64,000 nucleotides of DNA from Lotus japonicus (GCF_012489685.1 NC_080045.1:2609001-2673000), one strand, 5' to 3'. Shown: positions 1 through 13,030, numbered from the stretch's first letter. Translations and numbers: made by a program. Notes: generated by a model not told the origin, from the letters alone.

Positions 1-117
1 CTTTATGGGTAAAGAAAAGTTAATGTGAATGTTTGATCAAAGTGCATATCTAATGTCGACGTAGCTATTTAGAATATGATTTTTTTTAATCTTTGAAATT
101 TACACTAGTTTTTTTGG

Positions 118-444
118 GTTAAATATGATTTTAGTTCCTATGAAATAAGGGTGAATTGCATCTGATCCTCAAAATAAATTCATAGTTTTTAGTCTCCAAT
201 ATTATTAAAATAAGTGAAGTTAGTCAATGTCATACTTTTTATTGCGATTTTTGTGTATTGACTGCAATTTTTAAGCGTCACAAATTGTTTATTTTGTTTT
301 AGCGGCGGTTTAAATCGCCACAAAATGAACTAATGAACTAATTTCACTCATCTCATTAATTGGGGACTAAAAGTTATAAAATATTTTTAAAAGAACAAAT
401 TTAATTTGCTCATATTCTATAGAGGACTAAAAAACATATTTAAC
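118..444. mobile_element. Non-autonomous TIR element (MITE-like)
   Basis: The two ends are imperfect inverted repeats of about 29 bp. The left end begins GTTAAATATGATTTTAGTTC and the right end, read in reverse, begins GTTAAATATGTTTTTTAGTC. The interior is AT-rich and non-coding. I see no clean target-site duplication because both flanks are T-rich. End motifs of this kind are common in legume MITEs, but the superfamily is not assigned. Confidence 0.5.
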
Positions 445-1143
445 TTTTTTTTCACTCTGAACAAATTTAGTTAACATTTCTATACTTTGGATGTGCTTTT
501 TCTTTTGGAAAATATTGAATATGCTTTTTCTTTTTCTATCCCTCCAAAATAGATTCCTCTAGAACTTTAGATTAAGAACTTTTTGCTACTTACGTTATAA
601 AATTCCAAACATTTTCATCTTTGAATAAAAGGCTACATTACTAGCAGACCGTGCACCATACCATTTTGGTTGCGCGCATGTGCTGTATGTAGACCCATGG
701 TATATATCATTCTCACATGCTTTGCATTATTGTATAGAGGAATGAAATTCATGAATTTGGGAGATGAATGGATATGATATAGTTGGGGTAAATTATATTC
801 CACTGAACTCTCTTGACGTTTATTGTTATCAGATACTTATAATTATCATTATTTTATTGGAGACATATATCGATATTTCTTGAGATTTACCAATGTTTTA
901 TAGACCTCGCATATGATTTAAATAAATGTTAGAAAGTGTATTGTTGTTATTTCCTCTGTTCTATCGATTCCCACAGTGACAAATTTATAACTTCTATGCG
1001 TGTCTGTTCTGCACGTTCGAGATGCCCTTGTCTTGTGGGATTTCTTTAGGTCAATCCTGTCAGGTACGTTTAAAAGGTAGGTATCTTCCTTATGAAGTGA
1101 GTGATGATATTTAATATTTGTGATCTCATGGTTTTAATTTAAT
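445..1143. other. AT-rich intergenic DNA, nothing recognised
   Basis: I see no ORF with family resemblance, no RNA gene and no clear element ends in this stretch. Confidence 0.5.
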
Positions 1144-1243
1144 AGGTGGCGGCGGCGGTGGAGGTGATGGTGAAGGTAGTCGTGGTGGCGGTGGAGGGGT
1201 GGTGGTGACGGTGGCGCGGTGGTACGCTGGTGGTGATGGTGAT
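1144..1243. repeat. GGN-rich imperfect trinucleotide repeat
   Basis: About 100 bp of imperfect GGT/GGC/GGA triplets stand out strongly in an AT-rich background. A reading frame through them would give a glycine-rich peptide, but no supporting ORF or gene context exists. I read it as a decayed microsatellite. Confidence 0.6.
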
Positions 1244-2197
1244 GAAGTTACATGTTTTAATTTTGAAACTAAAATCCATAATCACAAAACCATATTTCGT
1301 GGTTTTAAAAAATAGGCAAAAACGATTTTGAAATTCAGTAAAAATTTACTTCAACTTTATTTTTACCGAACACATTATATTTTCAAATTTCCATTTAAAA
1401 ACCAAAAACTGAAAACTGACAATCACTCGAACAACCCCTAACTTAATTACACAATGAGCCAATGAGAATCAGTCGTAGTTGTAAAATGTGATTACTTAAA
1501 CCTTACTTTAGGAGAGACTTTTGACCTTCATCACACTCGTGTCGAAAGTAATTTAAAAAATATATAATTAAAAATAAACTTAATATATTTCTCAAAAAAT
1601 AAACAAACTTAATATATGAAGCTGAAGGATATATTTTAACCAAATCACTTCATTTCATTTTTTCTCTATTTAGCTTGGAAGTCCAAATTCCAGTAATATT
1701 GATGATCATCATGGGTTAGGCTTTTCTTATTAGTAGTTTGTCTTTGCCTTTTCTTCTTTCGACAATATGGCAGCTAGTAGTGTAGTGGTTACTATTGATG
1801 TAATGTAGTAATATAGTAGTATTAGGATGGCACACAGATATAGTAGAGTTTTGAGTATCTCAGGAAACGAATAAAAGAAACGATGTTTGTTAGTAATAAG
1901 AAGAACACCATATATTGATGTTGTTTGGTGCACCACCCCCAAATTTTCAATAAATGTTGACCTTTGTTTTCGTCCAAATCTGAGGCATCTCTTATCAAGG
2001 TTCCTTTAATATCTATATTAGCTGGCATCACGTTTTTGTCTAGCTAACCCAGTAACTCTTCTAATTAGAAAATTAAGTCCTAATTAACAAACATTGGCAG
2101 ATATCAATGACAATTCACAGCCTTCTTCCTACTCAAGAGGGATTGGTTGTAACTGAGTGGGTTAGTGTAGTGACTTAAAAACTATTTTTAAATTCAG
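1244..2197. other. AT-rich intergenic DNA, nothing recognised
   Basis: Only short overlapping ORFs of about 70 codons occur, and none resembles a known protein. No repeat structure is obvious. Confidence 0.5.
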
Positions 2198-2770
2198 GAT
2201 TTGTTTGATTATAGTTTTTAAAGTCGTTTTCTGTTTTTAAAAACTACAAAATTAAAATTTTGTTTGTCACAATTTTTTTTAAAATAATTTTCATATTCAG
2301 TTTTAAAAATTAAAATACCATAAGAGTTCAAATATGTTTTTTTTTTTTAGTTTTCAAATTAAAACTTTTTAATGTTAAAAAACATCTCATTCAAACAAAT
2401 TTTATTTTTTTAACCAATAGTTTTCAAAAATAGTTTTTAATTTTTTTTTAAATACAAAAAATCATAACTTCAATCAAACAGACCCACAAAAAACTGTTTT
2501 TTAAAAGAAAAGAAGCAAAAATTGTTTGAATGAAATATTTTGTACCATTTAAAAAATTTTAATTTGAAAACTAAAAACAGGAACATAAAACTTCTCTAAG
2601 TTTTTCTAATATTTTAGTTTTAAAAATTGAAAACAGATTTTTTTTTCAAAAACAGTTTCTGGAAACAGGTTGGGACAAACAAATTTTAATTAATTTTTTT
2701 AAAATAGAAAACAGTTTTCAAAAACTATCACCAAACAAGCCCTAAAGCTACAATCAAACAAACCTTTTAT
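2198..2770. mobile_element. Decayed TIR element rich in TTTTAAAAAC
   Basis: The left end reads GGATTTGTTTGATTATAG. The reverse complement of the right end reads GGTTTGTTTGATTGTAG. The interior is made of inverted TTTTAAAAAC-type blocks that could fold back on themselves, and it may be two nested copies. It is non-coding. The boundaries are approximate and no target-site duplication was established. Confidence 0.45.
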
Positions 2771-2837
2771 TTTTCCTTTTTAAATTTGTCATGTTCAGTC
2801 TCAAATCTCTCTCCCTTCTATTAAAATTTCTCTTATT

Positions 2838-2928
2838 CCCTTTGGGTCATATATTTAAAGAGGCAAATTCTGTAGTAGATGCTCTAGCTAAGCATGGTTT
2901 GGATCTGTTGGGTCCTCTTTCTGGATAA
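2838..2928 (+). pseudogene. LINE RNase H-like fragment (end of ORF2)
   Basis: A short open frame ending in TAA at 2926-2928 encodes HIFKEANSVVDALAKHGLDL. This matches the conserved C-terminal tail of the plant LINE RNase H domain (RVT_3), whose hallmark is an H-x2-REAN-x2-AD-x-LAKxG-like string. Nothing upstream in this frame is recognisable, so only the last 30 or so codons of a LINE survive. It is a non-functional remnant. Confidence 0.6.
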
Positions 2929-3954
2929 TTCAGCTTTTGTTAGATAATGTCTCGGCAATCTCAGACTGAAACTGACCTCGTTGAACCAAGAAAAATCGGA
3001 CTGTAGCGTCCGCCCCGAACCACCCGACTGCACCAAAAAGGCCACAGTTTGTTCGGTTTCGGATCGAGCTGGGTCGGGCCTTTTTGGACAACTTTAATTC
3101 ATATAATAAATAAACATTTTAAAAAAATTAATATTCTGCATATCTTACAACTCTTTTTCTTTAATTAGCCACTAGCTTGTTAATCTCCTTAGTGACCCCT
3201 TACACCATGATAATAATCCTGATTAAATTTTAACCATTGTATTATTTAATATTGTAAATCAAACGATTAAAAGCTATATAAGGATGCAGCTTTAATTTTG
3301 TAGTAATTAATAAAACAAATCAAGTCATTCTCATAATAATTTACTTGGTGTTTTGCCTTCTCATTTTCATAAAAGCTAGTAGTACCCAAAAGAAATTATC
3401 TACTTTAAACACATCTTTAAAAAAATTAAATCTCATCTTCATATTTTGATGAATAATTTCTTCTCAACCACAACATTCTTAAAAAATGCAAACTACCATT
3501 TGTCATTTAATACGTGTTCCGGATTCTACTTTAAAAAAGAAAGGTTGAATAAACCAACCCTCTACCGACGCCTGTGTTTTGGTTTGTCGGCATAAGAAAA
3601 AGTTAACATGCTGAAATTCAAGATCTGAGCCATCTACTTACAGAACATGCCATGTGTATCAATTATTAAGTGTAATATGTTAGTGTTGGACTGTTGTTAG
3701 TTAAGAGGTTCCCTAATTAAAGAGCTAAAAAAAAGGTTTACATCTCTACATGGGAAGCCTCTTTATCATTGTACTATAACTCTATAAGAGATAATAATCC
3801 AAATTATTACTACATGTCAGAGTAAATTTAGATTTTCTATGGTCTTTCCGAATGCGACTAATAAATCATCATAACATCTTAGACTTAGATTTAATAAGTT
3901 ATTTTTTACTTAAATAAATCGTAGCTATTGATTTTGAAAATCAAGGATTTATGA
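2929..3954. other. Intergenic DNA with no recognised feature
   Basis: A moderately GC-rich patch near 2970-3080 precedes AT-rich DNA. I see no coding signal and no element ends. Confidence 0.4.
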
Positions 3955-4955
3955 GAGGCGGAGACAAACTTTAAGGTTTCTCTGCCTTTTCGAACTGGTG
4001 AGTGCTCTGCCTTTCGATCTGTTGCGTGCTCTACCCCTTCGTTCCGCTGCGTGCTCTGCCTCCTCCTCGGCATAGGCGACATCGCTGCTATGAGCGAGTG
4101 TCGCCGGTAAGTCTCTTGGCTTGCCTGAACTGTGATAGCTTGCTAAGGCCAGTTCCGGGAGCGTGGTGGCCTTGTTGTGCGGCGGCGTCTTCCTCCTTCC
4201 CCCATGGAGTCAAAGCCACTGTTGTCTTCTGTCCGTTCTTGCTGCGATGTGGATTTGGGTCTGGTTCTAGCCTCGCCATTGGCACTTCCATCGCTGCTGC
4301 GTCTTGCAACACGTCGTCGTTGGTGAGCCTCTTTGCTTGCCTTGACCTGTGCTAGCATGTTGAGGCCATCCGAGTCTGTGGTGGCGGTGTAGTGCGACGG
4401 CGGCGTCCCTATTTCCCTTCGCTCGGAGTATCACCCCTGTTTAGAACACTGCTCGTGGCTCCTCAGATCTGTTGATTTCGGCGTCCTTCCTCAGATTTGA
4501 AGCTTTCAGGATGCTTATTTGATGTTTTATCCTTCACCGTTTTGCAACTTTGATGTCGGTGGCAGATGAAGAGCTTCTTTCGATATGCTTTTGAGGTGTT
4601 GCGCGGTGGAGTTTTACTGAAGGCTCGATGCAGACTAGGTTGGCGGTCTTGATGCTTCTTGAGTCATCGGTGGTGATTTGGTATCCTGGGCTTAGTACCG
4701 TGGTGCTTTTGGTCGATAGTTTGTGCGTTGTTGCATTTCTAGTGCCGAGATGTGACTCCATTTTTGTTGGGTTATGTGACTTTTGTCACAGTTTGGGTCC
4801 CCGACGGATGTCTGTCTCGTAGGTTTTTTGATCTGAGCTTGTTCTCATGATCACTGGGTAGCAGTTTTAACTTATGCTTTATAGCATTGGATGATTATTT
4901 GTACTATCGACCTTTTATATCTATATATATATATAACTTTTGTTTAAAAAAAAAT
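3955..4955 (+). mobile_element. GC-rich LINE-like or retroposed segment ending in poly(A)
   Basis: This roughly 1-kb block is far richer in G+C than its surroundings. It ends with a T-rich tail, a short (TA)n tract and nine A residues at about 4946-4954, as retroposons do. An internal unit beginning near TTGCCTGAACTGTGATAGC (about 4121) recurs imperfectly near 4337, giving a tandem period of about 216 bp, a layout seen in some LINE 5' regions. No reverse transcriptase is present. ORFs occur on both strands but none resembles a known protein. I could not find a target-site duplication. Confidence 0.4.
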
Positions 4956-5719
4956 TGAAGGCGACCACAATAAAAATATAAAAACATATATTTTTTTTTA
5001 CTTTAACCTCTCACCAGGATTTCATTTTGTTAACTCTTTGTTTCATTGTGAAATAAATAAATTCAACATATTCATATAAACTGTGAACCCGGAACATTGG
5101 GTATGCAACATAGGCATAGACATATCAAAACATATACACATTGCTCTACTCCAAGACCAAGAGTTGTAGTTCTCTCCAGGCAAAGGTTGAGAGATGGGAG
5201 AAATACCAAAATTATCAGACGAATGTAAGAGGAAAGGGTTGAAAGCCCAGCTCGGCACCTCCATTATATATTTGATTTTACTTATTGTTTTTGTCAACGG
5301 ATCATAATTTCATAAATCACGGCCCAACAGTTCAGTTGTTTGGGACTAATACCACCAAAATTTTATTCCCTTGATGGGCATGTAGTATTTGGGCAAAGAA
5401 TCTCAACCTAATGGACCTGTCTCATTTGGGCCATCATGTAAGCAAAATGATTATAATCAGCAGCAACTAGATTAACATAGAACTAATGACATATAGGTTC
5501 ACAAGAAAAACATAGAACATGAGAAAATAATTATGCTAAACTTGTATATTAGATTAGAGTCTGCAGCTTGATTCAGACCAATTTTCGGTTGTTTTCTTGT
5601 TTTTTTAGTTTCATTATCCAAATAAAAAAATTGTGACAACTTTGTACTTGGTTAGATTATTTTGTGATCTAGTTTAGATCCCCTGGCAGACGGAAGTCCT
5701 TATGCACGTGTGGGTTATA
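4956..5719. other. Intergenic DNA with no recognised feature
   Basis: This stretch is AT-rich and non-coding by inspection. Confidence 0.4.
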
Positions 5720-6310
5720 GATCCTGAGTAGAGATGACAGGAAAACCCAAACCCGCGGGGCTCAGCCCGAACCCGCCCCGAAATTGTGTGCGAAACCCGA
5801 TTTCTTTGGGTTCGGGTTCGGGTTTGGGTTTCACCTAAATTTTAAAACATGTTTGGGTTTGGGTGTGGGATTGATTAAACCCACACCCAAACCCAAACCC
5901 AAACCCAAAGCCGAAGTCTTATGCATGTAATTATCAACCCTTATATATATATATACTATTAAAGCTACTAAGTAGAAGCTTTTTTTTAAGTTACTAAGTA
6001 GGCTTATATTCATGAACTATATTTTTCATTTGTATTGGAATGATAATGAGGTTTAATCAGCTTATGTTCATGTTGTTCTCTTATGTACATGTTGTTTCCG
6101 GGTTGATATTTTTGATTTTTTGTCGGTTCGGTACTCACATTGGGTTTTGGGTTTGGGTTCGGGTAACCCAAAACCCAGGGATTTGGGTTTGTGTTTAACT
6201 TTTGCACCCATATTGAATTCGGGTTTGGGTTTGGGTGTAAAGTTTGGGTTTGGGTGTGGGAATAGCCAAACCCGCACCCACGGGGCCCATTGGCCATTGC
6301 CAACCCTAAT
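5720..6310. repeat. hAT-like non-autonomous element rich in GGGTTTGGGTTC
   Basis: Two oppositely oriented arrays of degenerate GGGTTTG/GGGTTCG units, at about 5740-5910 and 6130-6290, flank an AT-rich centre. The outer ends are roughly inverted. The right end in reverse complement reads TAGGGTTGGCAATGG and the left end contains GTAGAGATGACAGG. Ends of the TAGGG-TGGCAA kind are typical of plant hAT-derived repeats with internal ACCCGCGGG-type units. Open frames across it are products of the repeat. Confidence 0.45.
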
Positions 6311-6599
6311 CCTGAGCTCAATTTCTCTCTGGTTGCTAACCTTGTCTCCTTGGGCCTTTGTTAACTTGTTTTATGTCGGGTTTAATATAACTTGGACCAG
6401 TTGACCCAAAAATAAACATGTGAAAAAGAACGTGTGTTTCTCCAAGAAATATTTTACATGTTAAGTGCGCTCATGTTCTGGCCGACTCAATTAACCATAA
6501 GGTTTAATATTGTCCAGATAGTTAAAAGGCTTCACAATAAAGTGGACACCATAACAATTGGTTGGAACGGCCAAAACGATGATTTGTCCCGTCTAGTAG

Positions 6600-7015
6600 T
6601 TAGCCACGTGAGTTGATCAAAGTCGACATACTTATTAAATAATTATTGCAAGATCACTCAAACGTAACGATTGTCGGAATCCCTACAAAAAAGTTTCATT
6701 AATGCTCGGCGCCACAAGCCCACAATAATAGATCTTACAATGCCTATAAATACATATTTGATAATTCATTTATGTAAGTGTAACTCATTTTTGATATCTG
6801 AATATTCTTTTAAGGCTTTGAGATTCTTCTCTCATTGATCTCGAAGCTGACTTGAGTGTTGAAGTACATTTTACAAGTACACCCTCCGTCGTTCTCCATC
6901 AAGCTCCATCATGGACATAGCTATCACCACCAGAGTGTTCATTCTACATCTATTATTCAAATATCACATTGCTCGAAGATCCATTTCTGGAAGACCACCT
7001 CTATCGTAAATTTGA
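6600..7015 (+). mobile_element. Possible solo-LTR remnant
   Basis: The order of signals resembles an LTR promoter and R region: CCTATAAATACATA near 6743, then a CT-rich leader, then a segment around 6846-6920 resembling the ends of legume gypsy LTRs (a TTGAGTGTTGAAGTACATTT-like string followed by TGCAAGTACACCC-like sequence). I did not find a partner LTR, primer-binding site or target-site duplication. The call rests on resemblance only. Confidence 0.3.
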
Positions 7016-7223
7016 ACTTTAGTTTTATGATAACTTTTTTATAAATACTAACAAATAACTTTATAATATTTATAAGGATATATAAATAAAAAATTAAAAG
7101 TATGAATATATTTAATACTAAGGTTTCATTAATTTCTTTTTAATTATAATTTTTCTATTCCATCTGTTCACTATTTTGAGTTTTTTTTTTCATATTTATC
7201 TGTCAACAGACTCAACACTTTTG
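7016..7223. other. AT-rich spacer, nothing recognised
   Basis: I see no coding or repeat signal. Confidence 0.4.
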
Positions 7224-7763
7224 TAAGAGTAAAATACATTCACTCTTTCAAGATTTGTTAAAATGACACTCCATCTCATTGTTATTTAAGATATACACTA
7301 CACCCCACCCCTTTTAAGTTTTACAACAAAATATCAAAATCTGTTACAAAATCCTTTAGATAATGAATAATAGACACAAAGTTACTGACAAATTTTATAG
7401 AGGGATGATTTTCATTGCAAAAATCGTCACTAATTTAAATCCCTCTATTTTATCGACAAAATATTTTTCCATCTGCAAAACTCGTCACTAATAAGTGCAA
7501 AGTTTAACAAGTATTTTAAATTATCAAAGAAATTCAGAGGTAGAAATATAATCTGTCGCTATAGTCAGATTTAAATTAGTGATGACTTTTGCGACAAAAC
7601 ATCTCTTTACAAAATCTGTCATTAGTTATGTCTCTGTTATTTGGATTTTGAAATGAATTCTGATTCCGTCGCAAAAGTTGAAAGGGGTTGAGTGAAGTGT
7701 ACATTTTAGATGAGAATGATGTGAAGTGTCATTTTGACAAATATTGAGAGGAGTATACTCTTA
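7224..7763. mobile_element. Long-TIR element, probably Mutator-like, non-autonomous
   Basis: The left arm starts TAAGAGTAAAATACATTCAC. The right arm in reverse complement starts TAAGAGTATACTCCTCTCA. The arms stay alignable for about 90 bp through matching TGTTAAAATGACACTCC-like and ACACTACACCCCACCCC-like blocks. The interior is AT-rich and non-coding. Long TIRs suggest a MULE-derived element, but no 9-bp duplication is evident. Confidence 0.5.
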
Positions 7764-8558
7764 ACTTAAAATAATTCTTAATCATGATATGAAAATTGAA
7801 GGGTCAAAATTAATAAATGAAGTAACATATTAAAAAACAAAAACATTAATGCATTTGTTAATACATGTGTTAAAATCTTAAAAGGGATACATGTATAAAA
7901 CAATTCTTTTATCTTCTCATCAAAATTGATTTATTTCACAAAAACTCACTGAGGTAACGAAGAAGGGGAAAGAAGAAGGGGAAACAAGTACACTTGAAGA
8001 GCACAATAAAATAAATAGTTGTATATTGCGTTCTTCTGAAAGCGTCCTTCCTTCTCAATGCCCATCCAATGCATTCTTTTATCCGTCTTTTTAGTTGTAA
8101 ACCCGATAATGTGGATACAAAACTATCCCCTTTTCCCTTGAGATCAATTACCCTTCCAAATGATTTATCATATATAGAGTCAGTATATATTTTTGTTGGA
8201 AGAGAGATTAATTAATGAGATGTTTTTCAAAAGGAAAGTTCAATTATAATCAATAGAGAGGGGGCTAAAAAATCAAGTGGATGGGAACCTACCTTCATTA
8301 AAGTCAAGGGAGCATACGAAAAGCCAGAACCGAAAAGAAAACATTTATGGGCAGGCGCAAGGATAAATTAATGGCCCTGAGAAAAGCATACTCTTCCAAA
8401 AATCGGATATGGTATATTTGTAGGTTTTTGCAGCAGGGGAATGGATACACTACTTTAAAACAATTTTTTATTTAAGTAATTATTTATCATTAATTTGATT
8501 TGAAGTGTGAAAAATTTTAAAACTAAAATATAAATATGCACATATATATACTTAGGCT
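7764..8558. other. Intergenic DNA with no recognised feature
   Basis: Only A-rich and GA-rich patches are visible. No gene was recognised. Confidence 0.4.
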
Positions 8559-9081
8559 AAAAAACACTTTTCGCCCCTGATATTTCAAGTTTGTGTAAAT
8601 TCTGCCCTTATTCTATTTTTGTCGATGTTTCTACCCCTCATGTTTTCAAACAATGCACCGTCTACCCCTCCATCAGTCAGATGTTAAAAAACTAACATAA
8701 TGAGCTGATTTGGCTTTTTTTTTTAAATATTTTTTGGACCTACCACGTGAAAATTACAAGGGAAATTGAAAAAATGGGGCATGGGAGATTCAAACTCAAG
8801 ACCTATAAGTAGCAAAACATGCATTTAACCAGTTCAGTTACATACATAATTGATATATACCTCAAGCAAATTTAATTTATATCATTTCCTTGATCATCAT
8901 CAACTTCATATACTCCTATTCATCTCTACAATCCACTCATGAACCTCTCCTGAGAAAGCCTGACTGACAGAGGGATAGACGGTGCACTGTTTGAAAACTT
9001 GAGGGGTAGAAACGTCGACAAAAATAGAGTAGGAGCATAATTTGCACAAACTTAAAACATCAGGGGCCAAAAATGCTTTTT
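8559..9081. mobile_element. Long-TIR element, probably Mutator-like
   Basis: Terminal arms of about 130 bp are inverted and about 85-90% alike by eye. Left: AAAAAACACTTTTCGCCCCT. Right in reverse complement: AAAAAGCATTTTTGGCCCCT. The matching blocks run on through GTCGATGTTTCTACCCCTCA and TGCACCGTCTACCCCTC-like sequence. Near 8790-8850 the interior has a tRNA-like stretch in antisense. No coding capacity and no clear target-site duplication. Confidence 0.55.
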
Positions 9082-9340
9082 ATATTATTCTACAAACAAA
9101 TCCATTAAGAGTGGTCTTTTATTTAGAAGGTTGACCTGTGCTAGCTAAGGAAAAATTTAGGGTTTTACACAAATACACATGCCTTCCATTTACATATAAT
9201 AAAGATTTGACGTATATTCTTATGTATTCCTACTTTACTTTTTTAGAGTAACGAGTTTTGAGTGTGTGCCTCTTGGGACTTGGTAAATGGATATATTTTA
9301 GAAAAGAGAGTCGGTTTGAGTCTTGACCAATATGAGGCAA

Positions 9341-9371
9341 CTAGTATGTATACCCGTGCCGATGCACGGGG
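9341..9371 (-). mobile_element. Helitron 3' terminus (minus orientation)
   Basis: On the minus strand a hairpin (arms 9353-9359 and 9364-9370, CCCGTGC/GCACGGG with a 4-nt loop) lies 8 nt before CTAG (9341-9344), and the next base is T. Helitrons end in a short hairpin followed within about 10 nt by CTRR, inserted before a host T, so this fits. The body would extend to higher coordinates. No 5' TC terminus was identified. Confidence 0.55.
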
Positions 9372-10421
<1,050 letters not shown>

Positions 10422-10822
10422 TGTATAAAGGACTTGTTATTTCAACAACTTGTTCATTTGGAATCTGAATTAACTTATGTTGTGAGATTGTTATGTTGAT
10501 GCTTAGAAAACTTGAATTTAGCGACTCAATAATTTATTTTACTTTCTCATCGAAAAACCTAAACATAAAAAAAAAAAGCTATATATGTTCATTTATTCTA
10601 GTTGTCGTCAAAATTTCATATTTATATATATATATATACATTTAAACTTATGAAAAAAATTATAAAATTATATTGTTTGTTATTTTCAACTTGAAAATAT
10701 TTTAATATAAATGTTCTTTCCCATGGAATCTATATTTTCACAATCAAATTAAAATGGTTTTGTATATCTACTTTTAAAGTTATTTAAAAGTACGGAAAAA
10801 GTACTAAGATTTTATTAAAACA

Positions 10823-10853
10823 CTAGTATCTTTTACCCGTGCGATGCACGGGG
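10823..10853 (-). mobile_element. Second Helitron 3' terminus (minus orientation)
   Basis: This matches the structure at 9341. CTAG lies at 10823-10826 with host A on its left (T on the minus strand). A 7-bp hairpin (10836-10842 and 10846-10852, loop GAT) stands 9 nt away. The terminus therefore belongs to the same family as the first copy. A degenerate third version sits near 11647-11676, where the hairpin has decayed. Confidence 0.55.
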
Positions 10854-12570
10854 ATATTCATTTTTTTTTATGACGTAAAATTTTAAAATATTTATTATTG
10901 TTGTTATATGTATTAAAAGATAATGGACATTGATATTAATATCACCCACACCTATCATTATCATCCCCAATGTGTATCACAATTTAAAGTGTGTTACATT
11001 TTCACTACCGCTACACATTAGGGTGGTTGGTATTAATAAGAATGCGTGTAGTATTTTTAATAATGTCCAAAGATAATTTACAAATTAATAAAGGATATAG
11101 TTTAATTTTCGATATTAGAACTTATTAATTTGTAAATATTTTTTCATGATAAATGTGTTAGTTTTTGTCTTGCAAAAAAGAAATTATTATATATATATGT
11201 ATATATATATATATGTATATATATATACATATATATATATATGTTTTTCATCCTTATTTATGTTAATCAATAAACATATAAAAAGAAATCTAAGAAAAAA
11301 AAAGGGAGTAAAAAAAAGAAAGAGAAAATGAAAATACATAAGCGTTTTAAGCTAGGCAAATTTGATGTGCATTTAGGTAATTTTCATATAGATTTTTATT
11401 TTTTGTTTCATGTAGAATGAAAGTAACTTTTTCCTAAGAGAGATAACCTCACAATGATATGGATGTTTTCGACTCGAACATGATTTCCTTCAAAGAAAGA
11501 CGTCTTATCCAAGAAGAAAGTAATTTTCATTTTTTTGTGTGGAGATAACAGTAGTTTTCATTAGAATAATTGTTGATTGAGCACAAAAACATTAAAAAAA
11601 TGGAAAATATAAATAGGTTTTGACTCGGGAAGGTTTAAACCAAGTCCTAGTATTGTGACTCGTGAAATACATGGAGATACTCATTTTTGTTTATAATGTG
11701 TATTTTTTCATATTCTTAGTTATTTTTATAGATTTACTAAAATAAGAATCATGAATTAAAACAATACAATTCTTTTTAAATATAAAAATTGTTGAATCTG
11801 CTTCACACCGGTGCTGTCATGCCTGAAGCCGATGAGTTTAGTGGATGTCCTTGGAAGTTTATGCATCTTGGAGTTATGGCGGATTTGTTTTGCGTTTTTT
11901 TAAGCCAATAAAAGGTTTTTACTTAGATATCCATATAACTTTACTATGGAGTATGTATATGAATCTCACATAGAAAAGAAGAGCTTACCTAGAACAAATT
12001 GGCGCCCTTGACTGACTAAATCCCAAAATAATTTTGCATTTGGTATTTTCATCATTGCACCTTGAATTAATCTTAGTTGCAAGGTTTCTAATATGCTTCC
12101 ACCAAACATGGTTCCTTTCAACTGTGTACCCAACCTCGAACTTCATCATCATCATCGCAAGTTTTTGGTCTTACACGGATGAACTATCACAACTAAAATT
12201 TCTTCGTTATTTTCTTGGCTTAAGACACCACCACCTGGTCTGCGTATAAGTCTCAAAGTGTACACACCAGTTGATTGCCTCTGCAATTTTCATTATAATT
12301 TTAACAAAATAAACCTAATGATTTAGGAGAGTCTAAAAAATTTAATATAATCAATGTATGAAAAAGACCCACGCCGAATCGTGTAGCGCAACATCTATAT
12401 GCCTATTTGTCTATCCATCCCTTTCACTTTCTATTAATCCACTTTTTTTCAACTAAATGCTCATTAACATCTAACATAAAAAAAAGATAAAGATTAATAT
12501 TAAACTACAATGTGGAGCATGCAATGCTTCTGTTGTATGAGAAGTAACCTAGCAAGTATTAGTCATTAGC
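10854..12570. other. AT-rich DNA, probable decayed Helitron body
   Basis: It contains a TATATG/TA microsatellite at about 11188-11242 and a degenerate CTAG-hairpin motif near 11647. The minus strand at about 12000-12250 has a stretch of possible coding character between probable splice sites, but I could not assign it to a family. Confidence 0.3.
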
Positions 12571-12740
12571 AAAACCCGTTTTGCTAGATTTTTTTTAACT
12601 GTTTGGCTAGGTTTTGGTTAGGTCTGCAGAATCTTAGAGGGTATTTTTTGACTGGTTTTGCTTTTTGGATCCCCTCCGAGGAGGGTGAATATCATGTATA
12701 TCTCCTCATCTTTATTTCAATACATTTTGACTTTCAAAAA
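12571..12740 (+). mobile_element. Short LINE/SINE tail insertion with 17-bp target duplication
   Basis: A 17-bp direct repeat, AAGTATTAGTCATTAGC, flanks this segment at 12554-12570 and 12741-12757. The insert ends in an A-tract preceded by a T-rich 3' end (TTTCAATACATTTTGACTTTC), as in 5'-truncated plant LINEs. The perfect duplication implies a fairly recent insertion. It interrupts DNA just downstream of the minus-strand RPA1-like fragment. Confidence 0.8.
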
Positions 12741-12745
12741 AAGTA

Positions 12746-13030
12746 TTAGTCATTAGCGGTTGTCTGAATTTTAGGAAGTGGTATAAAATCATATTTTGCT
12801 CCATAGATTGTGTCACTTGTAGTCTCTTTAACTTTAGAGATGCCCATTAAAGTAATCTTGTATTTATACTTTGTGACTCTACATTTCTTAGTAGATGTTT
12901 GAACCATAAAATTATGAATCATATAAACTTGTCCTTCACACAATGTGTCACTAAACTGTGCTATTTGACTCCGGCCAAAGGTTGCATGGATCTTCGAGCG
13001 CCGTTTTATTTTCAAAATAAAAATTTCCAA
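12746..13030 (-). pseudogene. RPA1-like (DUF223-type OB-fold) gene fragment
   Basis: The minus-strand frame gives 94 residues with the pattern of plant RPA70-like DUF223 proteins: a SKIHATF string, an EGQVYMIHNFMV string, and a KYKITLMG string near the end. This region is normally part of an OB-fold that binds single-stranded DNA. The frame lacks a proper ATG, a stop lies just upstream, and neither neighbouring exon is clear, so it is a fragment. Many plant DUF223/RPA-like genes are carried by Helitrons, and two Helitron 3' termini lie to the left in matching orientation. The LINE/SINE target duplication overlaps the 3' end. A diverged host gene exon is the alternative. Confidence 0.5.

Noticed and set aside
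4002..4761. Several overlapping ORFs of 70-117 codons on both strands
   Set aside because: They come from the GC-rich repeat block, share no known motifs and overlap each other on both strands.
5831..6404. ORFs rich in Gly-Leu or Pro-Asn, and resemblance to telomere repeats
   Set aside because: The units are degenerate GGGTTTG/GGGTTCG in a hAT-like repeat, not a plant telomere array (TTTAGGG), and the frames only reflect the repeat.
11647..11676. Third CTAG with a possible hairpin
   Set aside because: The hairpin arms do not pair well and the base before CTAG is C, so it is at best a decayed copy.
12034..12249. 71-codon plus-strand ORF near the Helitron ends
   Set aside because: No family resemblance; the minus strand looks more coding-like, but I could not assign it.
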